A stretch of DNA of 36,413 nucleotides from JAGOUU01 sp964609155 (GCA_964609155.1 CAZSRF010000024.1:1-36413); one strand, 5' to 3'. Counted from the first letter of the stretch, positions 8,027 through 18,004 are shown. Numbers and translations: made by a program. Notes: a model not told the origin generated them from the letters alone.

Positions 8027-9287
8027 CCTCATAATTTACATACTTTCTCAATACATTAGGCACCAAAACACTACCATCCTCTTGCTGATAATTTTCCAAG
8101 ACAGCCACCAGAGCTCGACCCACAGCAACACCAGATCCATTTAACGTATGCACCAATTCGGGTTTTCCTGTTTCATGGTTTCTATACCTTGCTTTCATTC
8201 TACGTGCTTGAAAATCTGAACAATTACTCACAGATGAAATTTCTCTATACGTGTTTTGAGATGGCAGCCATACCTCCAAGTCATATGTCTTAGTGGCGTA
8301 AAAGCCTATATCTCCGGAACAAAGCTCTACTACTCTATAGGGTAACTCTAATAATTGCAGCACTTTTTCAGCATGTTTAACCATTTCTTCATGAGCCTTA
8401 AAAGAAGCATCAGGTGTTGTTATTTGGACTAATTCAACTTTTTCAAATTGATGAACACGAATCATGCCTCTAGTATCTTTTCCATAAGAACCTGCTTCTT
8501 TTCTAAAACAAGTAGAATGAGCCGTATATCTCAAAGGTAACATTTTAGGATCTAATATTTCATCTCGCACTAAATTAGTTACAGGCACTTCAGACGTAGG
8601 GATTAAACCCTGCTCTCCTACAAAATATAAATCCTCTTGCATATTCGGTAATTGCCCTGTGCCTTCTAATATATCTAGGCCTACTAAATACGGTACATTT
8701 ACCTCCGTGTAGCCATGTTGTTCTGAGTGTAAATCTAACATAAACTGGGCAAGTGCACGGTGTAATCTTGCTACTTTATTTCTTAAAACAACAAATCTTG
8801 CACCGGATAATTTAACACCCGCTTCCATATCTAGCCCATCGTTCCTAGCACCTAAATCAACATGGTCTTTTGGAGTAAAAGTAAATTTTTTAGGTTCTCC
8901 CCAACGACGAATTTCTTTATTTTCTGTTTCATCTTTACCTACCGGGATCTCAGGATATAACATATTAGGTAAATTTAAACAAAAATCTCGAATTTCTTTT
9001 TGAACTTGCTCTAAACTCTCTGTACGAACTTTTAAGTCTTCGCCTATAGTGCTTACTTTATTTAATAAAGCATTAATCTCATCTTGTGGGATTTTTTTAG
9101 CTTTTGCTTGACCTATAGCTTTTGATTCAGTATTTCTTATGTTTTGCAGGTTTTCAACTTCAACTTGTAAGGCTTTTCTTTGCTCCTCAAGCTTTACAAA
9201 GATATTTAGATCAATTTTTTTACCACGTTTTTGTAGCATATCTGTTACTAATGGTAAATTTTCACGTAATAATTTTTGGTCTAACAT
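8019..9287 (-). CDS. serS: Seryl-tRNA synthetase
   Basis: Class II aminoacyl-tRNA synthetase that charges tRNA-Ser (two such tRNAs are in this window) and tRNA-Sec. The N-terminal coiled-coil arm (residues of about 1-110, e.g. LEEQRKALQVEVENLQ) contacts the long variable arm of tRNA-Ser. Class II motif 2 is seen as FRKEAGSYGKDTRGMIRVHQF and motif 3 as NGSGVAVGRALVAVLENYQ. TSEV in IPTSEVPVTN is the serine-binding segment. Length (422 aa) is close to that of E. coli (430). It is the last gene of the ftsK-lolA-rarA-serS order also found in E. coli. Confidence 0.98.
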   Translation of the reverse strand: MLDQKLLRENLPLVTDMLQKRGKKIDLNIFVKLEEQRKALQVEVENLQNIRNTESKAIGQAKAKKIPQDEINALLNKVSTIGEDLKVRTESLEQVQKEIRDFCLNLPNMLYPEIPVGKDETENKEIRRWGEPKKFTFTPKDHVDLGARNDGLDMEAGVKLSGARFVVLRNKVARLHRALAQFMLDLHSEQHGYTEVNVPYLVGLDILEGTGQLPNMQEDLYFVGEQGLIPTSEVPVTNLVRDEILDPKMLPLRYTAHSTCFRKEAGSYGKDTRGMIRVHQFEKVELVQITTPDASFKAHEEMVKHAEKVLQLLELPYRVVELCSGDIGFYATKTYDLEVWLPSQNTYREISSVSNCSDFQARRMKARYRNHETGKPELVHTLNGSGVAVGRALVAVLENYQQEDGSVLVPNVLRKYVNYEAI

Positions 9288-9333
9288 AAAGTTACTATTC
9301 TCTATCTAATTATTTAGTATGTAATTATTTCTA

Positions 9334-10623
9334 TTATTCAGATCTGTTATTAAGCCCTTTTAGATAATCTAATTTTTTTTTAATATTTATTTCAAGACCT
9401 CTTTCAACGGGCTCGTAATATCTTTCTGGTATCATTTCAACTGGAAAATATTTTTCACCAACAACATAAGCATATTGCTCATTATGAGCATATTTATAAT
9501 CTTTACCATAACCTAAGTTTTTCATTAACGATGTAGGTGCATTACGTAAATGTTTTGGCACTTCCAAACTACCATTTTGTTTAACAGACTGCATAGCTTT
9601 ATTATAAGCCACATAAGAAGCATTACTTTTTGCTGCAACACTTAAATAGATCACAGCTTGGGCTAAAGTTAACTCGCCCTCTGGGCTCCCTAAACGTTTT
9701 AGCACTTCCCAAGCATCTAAGCAAATACTTAAGGCCTTTGGATCAGCGTTACCAATATCTTCTGATGCTGTCCTAATTAATCTTCTTGCAATATAGATAG
9801 GATCACAACCACCATCTAGCATTCTACACAACCAATACAACGCTGCATCTGGATCTGATCCCCTGATTGATTTATGCAGAGCAGAAATTTGGTCATAAAA
9901 AGCATCACCCTGTTTATCAAAACGCCGTTGCTCACCATTCATCATTTCTTCAAGATGACTAACAGCAATAGCATTAGAGTTACTGATCGATATTACCCAT
10001 TCTAGTCGATTTAATAATCTTCGTGCATCACCGTCTGCCATTCTAATTAAAAATGCTTTTGCCTCGTCATCTATAGTTAACTTATTATTATACCCATAAT
10101 ATTTATCACTTAGTGCTCGATCTAAAATTTGTTCTAGCTCTTCATCATTTAACCTTTCTAAAACAAAAACTTTTGCTCGCGATAATAAAGCGTAATTTAA
10201 TTCAAAAGAAGGATTCTCTGTCGTGGCACCTATAAAAACTAATGTACCATCTTCTACATAGGGTAAAAAAGCATCTTGTTGTGCTTTATTAAATCTATGT
10301 ACTTCATCTACAAATAAAATAGTTTGCTCATGGTTAAATAACCTTGTTTGAGCTCGACTAACTATTTCACGAATATCCTTAACACTGCCCATAACAGCTG
10401 ATATCTGCTCAAAAGCTGCTGTAAAATGTTTGGCAATCAAACGAGCAAGCGTAGTTTTGCCTGTACCTGGCGGCCCCCATAAGATCATAGAATGCATCTT
10501 TTTATGCGGGCTATTAAGCATAGACCAAATAGGTTTGCCTGTAGCTAGAAGATGCCTTTGACCAATAAAATCAGCAAGCATTTCTGGTCGTAATTTTGCC
10601 GCTAATGGCGCCGTATGCTTCAT
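9334..10623 (-). CDS. rarA: Replication-associated recombination protein A (AAA+ ATPase, MgsA/RarA)
   Basis: AAA+ ATPase of the clamp-loader clade that acts at stalled replication forks and interacts with SSB. Walker A is GPPGTGKT (residues 50-57) and Walker B is ILFVDEVHRF with D106/E107. Sensor 1 appears in GATTENPSFELN, and the C-terminal tetramerisation domain contains GCDPIYIARRLIR. Length (429 aa) is normal. The lolA stop codon TAA directly abuts its ATG (TAAATG), which implies translational coupling. Confidence 0.97.
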   Translation of the reverse strand: MKHTAPLAAKLRPEMLADFIGQRHLLATGKPIWSMLNSPHKKMHSMILWGPPGTGKTTLARLIAKHFTAAFEQISAVMGSVKDIREIVSRAQTRLFNHEQTILFVDEVHRFNKAQQDAFLPYVEDGTLVFIGATTENPSFELNYALLSRAKVFVLERLNDEELEQILDRALSDKYYGYNNKLTIDDEAKAFLIRMADGDARRLLNRLEWVISISNSNAIAVSHLEEMMNGEQRRFDKQGDAFYDQISALHKSIRGSDPDAALYWLCRMLDGGCDPIYIARRLIRTASEDIGNADPKALSICLDAWEVLKRLGSPEGELTLAQAVIYLSVAAKSNASYVAYNKAMQSVKQNGSLEVPKHLRNAPTSLMKNLGYGKDYKYAHNEQYAYVVGEKYFPVEMIPERYYEPVERGLEINIKKKLDYLKGLNNRSE

Positions 10624-11376
10624 TTAAGAAATTTCGCTTGCATTAATAACATCTACACCTTTGGGAACAATAAAATTAAACGTATTATTATTAATTCCTT
10701 GATTAATAATTACATTTGTTAATTCAACCGTAATCTTTTTACTTTGCCCAGCGACAAAAGTTATTTTGTTTATTACTTTGGACTTAACTCTCGAGTCAAA
10801 ATAAATAGTTAAATCAGAAATATAATTACTATCATTTTGTTCTGACTGTTCAGTAAGTTTGTTCATTGATAGTTTATAAGTACTAGCATTCTGGTTTGTA
10901 ATATTATATTTTTTTGCAACATTATCCGGTGTATCTAATAAAATATAAAAAGGCGAATTCGCTATCTTACGCGTATCAAACTGATCAACTACTACCTGTT
11001 CTAGACCCACATCATAATGCCAAAACTTCAAACCATTGGTAGTATAACTTTGTTTTTCTTTTTGAGGCATGGTAATATTCCATACAAACTTATTGGGTCT
11101 GGCTAATTTTAATTTACCTTCTATCCTATTTCCTTTTTCTTCTGTTTGAACAAAATTGGCCGAAAGTGTTTTGACAGAACTAATTCTATCCATAAACTCT
11201 TGCGCCGATGGACTTAAAATAGGCTTTTTAATCTCTTTTTTTTGTTTTTCTAATAGTTCTTCTTGTTGGCGAATTTTAGGATCATCATCAATATTATGCA
11301 AAACTGCAAAGACTTGGCTGATAGAAATAATAAAAGAAGCTATTAATATGGGAACTGTGTTTTTTTTATTTAACAT
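10624..11376 (-). CDS. lolA: Outer-membrane lipoprotein carrier protein LolA
   Basis: Periplasmic chaperone that carries lipoproteins from LolCDE to LolB in the outer membrane. An N-terminal signal peptide (basic MLNKK, hydrophobic core, likely cleavage after SQVFA) is followed by a charged linker of about 35 residues that is longer than usual. The LolA beta-barrel follows: VKTLSANFVQTEE, KLKLARPNKFVWNI, WHYDVGLEQVVVDQ. The full length of 250 aa exceeds the usual ~200 because of this linker. Identification is supported by position between ftsK and rarA, as in E. coli. Confidence 0.95.
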   Translation of the reverse strand: MLNKKNTVPILIASFIISISQVFAVLHNIDDDPKIRQQEELLEKQKKEIKKPILSPSAQEFMDRISSVKTLSANFVQTEEKGNRIEGKLKLARPNKFVWNITMPQKEKQSYTTNGLKFWHYDVGLEQVVVDQFDTRKIANSPFYILLDTPDNVAKKYNITNQNASTYKLSMNKLTEQSEQNDSNYISDLTIYFDSRVKSKVINKITFVAGQSKKITVELTNVIINQGINNNTFNFIVPKGVDVINASEIS

Positions 11377-11452
11377 TGTATATATTTTATATAGATTTTT
11401 ACAATTTAATCTTTGTCTTATTAACTTTATTTTACTGAGCTTTTGAGTGATC

Positions 11453-13981
11453 TTAATCTATTCCTTGGCCTTCTGGAATAAGTATCTCCCTCCCTCCTTT
11501 ACTTCCAGAACCACCTAATATACCCGCAGCTTCCATCTGCTCTATTATATTGGCAGCTCTATTGTACCCTATTTTGAACCTACGCTGTACTGAAGAAATA
11601 GAAGCTTTGCGAGTTTCTAAGACAAATTGTACAGCCTGATCATAAAGAGGATCATTATCACTGCTGTCCTCATAATCATCAGTAGCTAATTTTGGCAACC
11701 CAGGGATATTAAAATTTGAATTAGTAATATCTTCATTATAATCTGGCGCTTGTCTTGCTCGCCAATCATCTGCAACAGAATGAACTTCTTGATCTGAGAC
11801 AAAAGCTCCGTGGACTCGTACAGGCAAACCGCTACCAGGCGCCAAATATAACATATCACCTTGGCCTAATAACTGCTCCGCTCCTTTTCTTCCAATAATT
11901 GTTCTACTGTCTACTTCAGATACTACTCAGAATGCAATTCTTGTAGGAATATTTGCTTTGATAAGACCAGTAATCACATTAACTGAAGGTCTTTGCGTTG
12001 CCAGAATCATGTGAATACCAGCAGCACGTGCTTTTTGAGCTATCCGGGCTATCAACTCCTCCACCTTTCGCCCTACTACCATAATCATATCAGCAAATTC
12101 ATCAACAATAACGACAATAAATGGTAACGTTTCCAGCTCAGGAGCTTTTTCATCAATATCTGCAGGCCATAGTGGGTCTAAAATAGGCTCATTCTTTTGT
12201 TGGGCTTCTTCAACCTTACGATTGTAACTAGCAAGATTTCTTACACCTAATGCTGCCATCAGCTTATATCTTCTATCCATTTCTGCAACACACCATTTTA
12301 AAGCATTTGCAGCATCACGCATATCTGTGACTACAGGAGCTAATAAATGAGGGATACCATCATAAACTGAAAGTTCTAACATTTTTGGGTCAATCATAAT
12401 CAACCTAACATCTTTAGGTGTTGCCTTAAATAAAATACTAAGCAACATCGCATTCACCCCCACTGACTTACCTGAACCAGTGGTGCCAGCTACCAATAAA
12501 TGAGGCATTTTTGATAAATCAGCTAGTTTAATTTTTCCTGAGATATCTTTACCCAATACGAGCGTAAGAGGTGATTTATTTTTAGCATACTCAGGATGTT
12601 CTAATAATTCTCTTAGACGTACTATTTCACGGTGAGTATTTGGTACCTCTAAGCCTACATATGGTTTACCAGGAATAACCTCAACCACACGCACACTTAC
12701 TATAGCTAAGCTTCGCGCAATGTCTTTAGCCAAGCCTGAGACTTTACTTACTTTGATACCTGGCGCTAATGATAGTTCAAACCTTACAACGACTGGCCCT
12801 GGCTGCACTCCAACTACTTGAGCTTCTACACCAAAATCTAATAATTTATACTCTACTAAACGCGATAAATCATGTAATTCTGCATCTGAGTAACCTGCAC
12901 CTTCTACATTTGCTGACATCTCCAAAAGACTTACATCAGGTAATCCATCAGGAGTAATAGAAGAGATAGGCAACTGCTTGGCTTTAGTAAGATTTTTGGG
13001 TTTTAATACTACTTGTTCAATATTATTTTTAATTTTTTTAAATGCTGAAACATCTAAGCTACTACTTGCATTAATACTTTTCTCTCCAGCAGGATTATTT
13101 TTTATAATTTCTAATTTGCTCGGTTTTGTATTTGTTATTGTATCCGTTGTCTTTACCTGAGATATTTTGGATATCTTAGATACATCAAATTCCTTAAATT
13201 TAGATAATCTCGATGTTGATATTGATGGATTCTTGGTTGCATTATTTCTAAAATTATATAGCCAACTCTTAAGACTATCTAAATACTTAAATATTATCTG
13301 CTTAAGTACTATCGACCAATTTATAACTTGTTTTCCTATATAATCCAACGCTTGCACCCAAGATAACCCAGTTACCAAAGTTACGCCTATAAAAAAACCA
13401 GCAGCTAACAGTACTGTTGCACCAATTTTATTAAAAACTGCTGTAAAGCTATGACTTATTAATTTTCCAATTAATCCACCTGGGCCCATCATTAATGGAT
13501 CTAAGTTCAATAAATAGCCTAGATACAAACTTGCTAGAGCGGCTCCACAAAGCAATGCTAGAAGAAATCCTAAAGCTTTCACAAAGACATGAAGCCAATT
13601 TATTTCTATCTCCTCGCTGCGTTTCGCATAGCTAGCATAGGACGCATAAAACAAACTTACAGGAATCCAATATGATAAATAACCAAAGAAGTAATACATG
13701 ATATCTGAAAACCAGGCACCCAATTGACCACCATAATTAGTTATGATCTTATTATTAATATGGGTAAAACCAGGATCATCTAAATTATAAGTAAGTAAGC
13801 AAATGAACAAATAGCTAGTTAAGGCAAATAAAAAAATAGCACTTGCTTCGTACACTCTCTGATCTAAATGTCCTAATCTAGATTTTTGATTATTTTTTTC
13901 TTGTATTTTATTTACAACACGTGTCTTTCGCGATTTTTCAATATTTGTACGTTTTCTTGCTTGTATCAAAATTTCCCCCAC
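11453..13981 (-). pseudogene. ftsK: DNA translocase FtsK, interrupted by an in-frame TGA
   Basis: FtsK anchors at the division septum and pumps chromosome DNA toward dif. The reading frame spans 843 codons but has TGA at 11929-11927 (codon 685). The part before the stop holds four or five N-terminal membrane helices, a short linker, and the motor with Walker A GTTGSGKS (499-506) and Walker B VVIVDEFADM. The part after it, in the same frame, holds the end of the motor (GAEQLLGQGDMLYLAPGSG, VRVHGAFVSDQEV) and the C-terminal winged-helix gamma domain that reads KOPS. E. coli FtsK has RIAFTVSSKIDSRT where this reads RIAF-stop-VVSEVDSRT. Both halves remain well conserved, so a recent mutation, readthrough or a sequencing error are all possible. 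The frame opens with GTG, but TTG at 13969 has the better ribosome-binding site (GAGGTG, 9 nt). Confidence 0.88.
11927..11929 (-). other. Premature in-frame TGA in ftsK
   Basis: The codon lies between RIAF and VVSEVDSR. The frame is the same before and after, so this is a nonsense change and not a frameshift. The bases around it form a near-duplicate, TCTGAGTAG followed 11 bases later by TCTGAAGTAG, which could reflect a local duplication or assembly error. Confidence 0.9.
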
Positions 13982-14118
13982 CTCACTCGAATAATCTGTC
14001 TATCAACCTAGCCTATTTTACAAAAAAACATATAGATAACTATAACTTATTATTAGCTTTAATTATAGATTTATGTACGCTATGATGTAATCAAAAATTA
14101 TCTAACGAGTTTATTAGT

Positions 14119-15066
14119 ATGAAATCTGAACATCATCGTCTTTTAATTTTAGGCTCAGGCCCTGCAGGCTACACAGCAGCAATATACTCAGCAAGAGCTA
14201 ATTTAAAACCTGCTCTTATTGCTGGGCTCGCGCCTGGTGGGCAATTAACTACAACTACAGATGTGGATAACTGGCCTGGTGATGTTGAAGGTTTACAGGG
14301 TCCTGCCTTGATGGACAGAATGCAGGAGCATGCTTTGCGTTTTGATACCACTATTATTCATGATCATATCAATAAAACTGAATTAAACAAAAAACCTTTT
14401 GTTCTGTATGGCGATAATGCAACCTATACTTGCGATGCTTTAATCATAGCTACGGGAGCAAGCGCTATGTATTTAGGCCTACCATCTGAACAAGAATTTA
14501 TGGGCCGTGGTGTATCAGCCTGCGCGACCTGCGATGGTTTTTTTTATAAAAATAAAACTGTTGCCGTAGTCGGTGGCGGTAACACTGCTGTTGAAGAAGC
14601 TTTATATCTAGCCAATATATGTAAAAAAGTTACACTTATTCATCGTCGTGATAAGCTTCGCGCTGAAAAGATTATGCAAGATAAATTATTCGCCAAAGAA
14701 CAATCTGGTAACATTGAAATATTATGGAATCATGAACTAACTGAAATATTAGGCGATAGTAGCGGCGTTACCGGACTCAAAGTTAAAGCAACTACATTTA
14801 ATCAAACCCAAGAACTTAAAGTAGATGGCGTGTTTATTGCTATAGGCCATAAACCTAATACAGATATTTTTACAGATCAGTTAGATATGTGTCATGGCTA
14901 TATAACTGTCAATAGCGGATCTAAAGGCAACGCTACTGCAACAAGTGTTCCCGGCATTTTTGCCGCAGGAGATGTTATGGATTCTGTATACAGACAAGCA
15001 GTAACCTCAGCAGGCACAGGTTGCATGGCCGCATTAGATGCTGAAAAATATTTAGACGATCAATAA
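14119..15066 (+). CDS. trxB: Thioredoxin-disulfide reductase
   Basis: NADPH- and FAD-dependent flavoenzyme that reduces thioredoxin in the cytoplasm. The FAD-binding Rossmann motif is GSGPAG (residues 12-17), the redox-active CATC is at 135-138, the NADPH motif GGGNTA follows at 152-157, and the C-terminal FAD motif is GIFAAGDVMD. Length (315 aa) matches the low-molecular-weight bacterial type. It is divergent from ftsK, as trxB is from the lrp-ftsK block in E. coli. A weak promoter is possible (TTTAAT at 14058, 17-nt spacer, TATGAT at 14081). glpK starts 5 nt downstream. Confidence 0.98.
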   Translation: MKSEHHRLLILGSGPAGYTAAIYSARANLKPALIAGLAPGGQLTTTTDVDNWPGDVEGLQGPALMDRMQEHALRFDTTIIHDHINKTELNKKPFVLYGDNATYTCDALIIATGASAMYLGLPSEQEFMGRGVSACATCDGFFYKNKTVAVVGGGNTAVEEALYLANICKKVTLIHRRDKLRAEKIMQDKLFAKEQSGNIEILWNHELTEILGDSSGVTGLKVKATTFNQTQELKVDGVFIAIGHKPNTDIFTDQLDMCHGYITVNSGSKGNATATSVPGIFAAGDVMDSVYRQAVTSAGTGCMAALDAEKYLDDQ

Positions 15067-15071
15067 TTATT

Positions 15072-16583
15072 ATGTATCTACTAGTTATTGATCAGGGTAC
15101 ATCCAGTAGCAGAGTAATTTTATATAATACTGAATTTCAGATAGTCGCGAAAACTCAAATAGAAGTAACTCCAATATACCCACAACCTGGATGGGTAGAG
15201 CACGATCCTATAGAAATATTAAATAATATTATTTTACTAATTAGCCAGTGCCTTGATACAGCAAGTGAGTTATTGAAGCTAGATAAAAACAGATTGGTAA
15301 CACAAATAATAGGACTTGGTATTACTAATCAACGTGAAACAACTGTTGTATGGGATAAACACACTGGCAAACCAATTCACAATGCTATAGTCTGGCAGGA
15401 TCGTCGTACTATTGATTTTTGTGAAAACTTAAAAAAATCTTCTTATGAAGCAACTATTCATCAAAAAACTGGTTTGCTTATCGATCCCTATTTTTCAGCT
15501 ACAAAAATTAATTGGATACTAAAAAAATACGATCTTTTCAACAATAAAAATATTTTATTTGGAACTATCGATTGCTATTTAATCTGGCATTTAACTCACG
15601 GAAAATCTCACGTAACAGACAGCACTAATGCTTCTAGAACTCAACTATTTAATATTAATACATTAGAATGGGATGACGATCTACTAGAGATATTTAACAT
15701 ACCCAAATCTATTCTACCTTTTGTTAAAAACTCAGCTGACAATTTTGGAGAAGTCAAGAGTACATTATTTAATACAACTGTGTCACATTTTATACCTATT
15801 TTAGGTGTAGCAGGCGATCAACAAGCAGCCGCAATTGGTCAACAATGCATCGCACCTAGCACTTGTAAGATAACCTATGGTACAGGATGCTTTGTACTAC
15901 AACATACTGGCACTACGCCTATTTTTTCTAAACATAAACTTATTACAACCCTTGCCTATTGTCTTAATAATAAACCAAGTTACGCACTTGAGGGGAGTAT
16001 CTTTGTAGCTGGCGCTGCCGTGCAATGGCTACGTGATGCTGTAAAATTAATTGCACGCGCCGAAGATAGCGAGAATATTGCTAAAGAGCTAACCAATAAC
16101 CATGGTGTTTACTTAGTCCCGGCTTTCACTGGCCTTGGGGCCCCTTACTGGGATCCAGAAGCAAGAGGGGCCATTATGGGGCTTACCAGAGAGACAGGCT
16201 TTGCCCACATTGTCAGAGCAGCTCTAGAATCTGTTTGTTACCAGACGAAAGATCTCTTATCAGCCTTTGAAGCTGACTATGGCCTTCCTAGCATTATAAA
16301 AGTTGACGGTGGTATGACCGCCAATAATTGGTTATTACAATTCTTATCTGACATCACAAGACTTCACATAGAGAAACCGGCAGATTTAGAAGCTACTGCT
16401 AAAGGCGCTGCTGTATTAACCGCGCTTGGCGGGAGAATAATTGAGTCGGTTAGCTTGTTACCAGCTAATCCAACTACAAGACTTAGCACGACAAAATCCT
16501 ACTATCCTATTATGCCCGAGGCAACCAGTCTTGCTCTTTATCAAGGCTGGTGCAAGGCAGTAGCTAGACTATTGCAAAAGTAA
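15072..16583 (+). CDS. glpK: Glycerol kinase
   Basis: Phosphorylates glycerol to sn-glycerol-3-phosphate with ATP; the product feeds central metabolism and phospholipid synthesis, including PgsA in this window. FGGY-family features: N-terminal DQGTSSSRV phosphate loop, GITNQRETTVVWD, NAIVWQDRRT, and the C-terminal GLGAPYWDPEARGAIMGLTR and KVDGGMTANNWLLQFLSDI. Length (503 aa) equals that of E. coli GlpK (502). It starts 5 nt after trxB and so is probably cotranscribed. No glpF or glpD accompanies it. Its place between trxB and infA is not the usual neighbourhood of this gene. Confidence 0.97.
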   Translation: MYLLVIDQGTSSSRVILYNTEFQIVAKTQIEVTPIYPQPGWVEHDPIEILNNIILLISQCLDTASELLKLDKNRLVTQIIGLGITNQRETTVVWDKHTGKPIHNAIVWQDRRTIDFCENLKKSSYEATIHQKTGLLIDPYFSATKINWILKKYDLFNNKNILFGTIDCYLIWHLTHGKSHVTDSTNASRTQLFNINTLEWDDDLLEIFNIPKSILPFVKNSADNFGEVKSTLFNTTVSHFIPILGVAGDQQAAAIGQQCIAPSTCKITYGTGCFVLQHTGTTPIFSKHKLITTLAYCLNNKPSYALEGSIFVAGAAVQWLRDAVKLIARAEDSENIAKELTNNHGVYLVPAFTGLGAPYWDPEARGAIMGLTRETGFAHIVRAALESVCYQTKDLLSAFEADYGLPSIIKVDGGMTANNWLLQFLSDITRLHIEKPADLEATAKGAAVLTALGGRIIESVSLLPANPTTRLSTTKSYYPIMPEATSLALYQGWCKAVARLLQK

Positions 16584-16638
16584 AAATAATGTTTATACTG
16601 GTTCTTTGCAATACTTGATGGGATTGGAGCTTTATAAC

Positions 16639-16854
16639 ATGTCAAAAGAAGATAACTTTACAATGAAAGGAACTGTGGTAGATACCCTACCCAATACAAC
16701 GTTCCGTGTAGAGTTAGAAAATGGTTTTGTAATAACAGCCCATATATCAGGTAAAATGCGTAAAAATAATATTAGAGTTTTCACTGGCGATAAAGTTACC
16801 GTAGAAATCAGCACGTACGATTTAACTAAAGGTCGTATCACCTTCAGGGATTAG
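16639..16854 (+). CDS. infA: Translation initiation factor IF-1
   Basis: 71-residue S1/OB-fold protein that occupies the ribosomal A site during initiation. The sequence follows E. coli IF-1 almost residue for residue: MSKEDNFTMKGTV, TLPNTTFRVELENG, HISGKMRKNNIRV, GDKVTVE, KGRITFR. The frame extends 11 codons further upstream, but the conserved start is ATG at 16639, with GGAG nine bases ahead. The 3' end overlaps the convergent gene at 16844 by 11 nt. Confidence 0.97.
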   Translation: MSKEDNFTMKGTVVDTLPNTTFRVELENGFVITAHISGKMRKNNIRVFTGDKVTVEISTYDLTKGRITFRD

Positions 16855-17983
16855 GGACTATTCTTTCCATAGGCATGGGTAATGCCTCAGATTTCCCAAC
16901 CTGTTCACAACCACTATCCCTGTCGCACAACTCACCACTAGGTGACAGTTTGCTATGAGCACGTTCTTTTCTAGACGCAGCCAATGTTTTATATACTGCA
17001 ATTTTCCAGCGAGAACATATTTTTTGCCTATGTGCTTTTTCTCTTAATTTTAGTTCTGCAATCTTACTCTCTATGGCTTCTAACGATCGATATTCAGCGA
17101 CTGAGGGTCTATTTTCTGCTTGTTCTTGTACTTTATCAGTTAATGCCTGAAAGGGTTCATCAAAAAAGAATTTTTTAATCAATAAAACACTAGTTATAAC
17201 TAAAGCTATGCCAAAAATTATTCCTATACCTATAGGACCACTTAATGATACCCCTAAAGCAGCTGATATTGTAGCAAACCCAGCGATAACCCCTAAGTGT
17301 CCAACACTTATGCCTAAAAATAGCGCTGCACCCGTCAGTACTCCATTAATAGCAGCCAAAGTAATACCATATACAGCTACAAATTCTAGTATTTTTAAAT
17401 ATAATGGATTCAGATTTGTGATAAGCTCATCATATTTACTATACATTTTTTTAAATATTTTCAGTATTTTTAATTTAGGCTCCTTTGGTGGAAACATAGC
17501 ATTGATCAATTTATTATGCTGTACTTGCAGATCTACCTCTGCTTCATACTCCTGTTGTGATATAATGCCTCTGGCTAATAAACTAGCTTTAAGAATTTTT
17601 AGTTCTTCAGTTTTATCCGCAATTTGTTTTACTAGCGATTCTTTTATGCTTTCAAATATAACATGCCTATGGTGATCTTTTTCTAATTTTTGACATTGCC
17701 ATAAAAACCTATGATAAGAATATATAGCAAATCCGACCACAGCAGCACAAAAACCAGAGCCTATCACAAGCCATCCTATTGGTGTTATTGATACTCCAAC
17801 TAAGCTTGTTATCATTGTGATTTGAGCAATTACAGCTCCTACATAAGTAGCTACCGTGATAGCTCCGCCAAGACCACTAAAAAGAGCCCCCACATGATGT
17901 GTTCTCAACGCTAGTAAATACTGCGCTAACGTTAAATTTTTATCGTAATAAAGTCTGTATAAGTTTTTAATAAAATCAATCAT
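16844..17983 (-). CDS. Unknown membrane protein with duplicated hydrophobic/coiled-coil module; candidate effector
   Basis: I do not recognise a family. The protein has two long glycine-rich hydrophobic blocks, each able to form two or three membrane helices. Each block is followed by a charged, coiled-coil-prone stretch (LEKDHHRHVIFESIKES.. and LEAIESKIAELKLREK..). The blocks end in similar text, GVSITPIGWLVIG and GVSLSGPIGIGIIFG, suggesting internal duplication. There is no signal peptide; the C-terminal 40 residues are polar with Ser and Pro. The start is uncertain. TTG at 18022 would give 392 aa, but a perfect TATAAT lies within that extension (18005-18010), so ATG at 17983 (379 aa) is preferred. 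It lies between infA and a lipase-like gene, where clpA or other housekeeping genes sit in relatives. Confidence 0.65.
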   Translation of the reverse strand: MIDFIKNLYRLYYDKNLTLAQYLLALRTHHVGALFSGLGGAITVATYVGAVIAQITMITSLVGVSITPIGWLVIGSGFCAAVVGFAIYSYHRFLWQCQKLEKDHHRHVIFESIKESLVKQIADKTEELKILKASLLARGIISQQEYEAEVDLQVQHNKLINAMFPPKEPKLKILKIFKKMYSKYDELITNLNPLYLKILEFVAVYGITLAAINGVLTGAALFLGISVGHLGVIAGFATISAALGVSLSGPIGIGIIFGIALVITSVLLIKKFFFDEPFQALTDKVQEQAENRPSVAEYRSLEAIESKIAELKLREKAHRQKICSRWKIAVYKTLAASRKERAHSKLSPSGELCDRDSGCEQVGKSEALPMPMERIVPNP

Positions 17984-18004
17984 TTGTTTGCTTATGTGCT
18001 TGGT

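Noticed and set aside
12769..13160. Two plus-strand frames inside ftsK
   Set aside because: They are shadows of the ftsK linker region with no family match or ribosome-binding site.
11453..13981. TGA read as an amino acid (altered genetic code)
   Set aside because: TGA terminates pgsA and recX at natural family ends, so it is a normal stop in this genome.
16606..16638. Longer infA start with 11 extra residues
   Set aside because: The conserved IF-1 N-terminus begins at the ATG at 16639, which has the ribosome-binding site.
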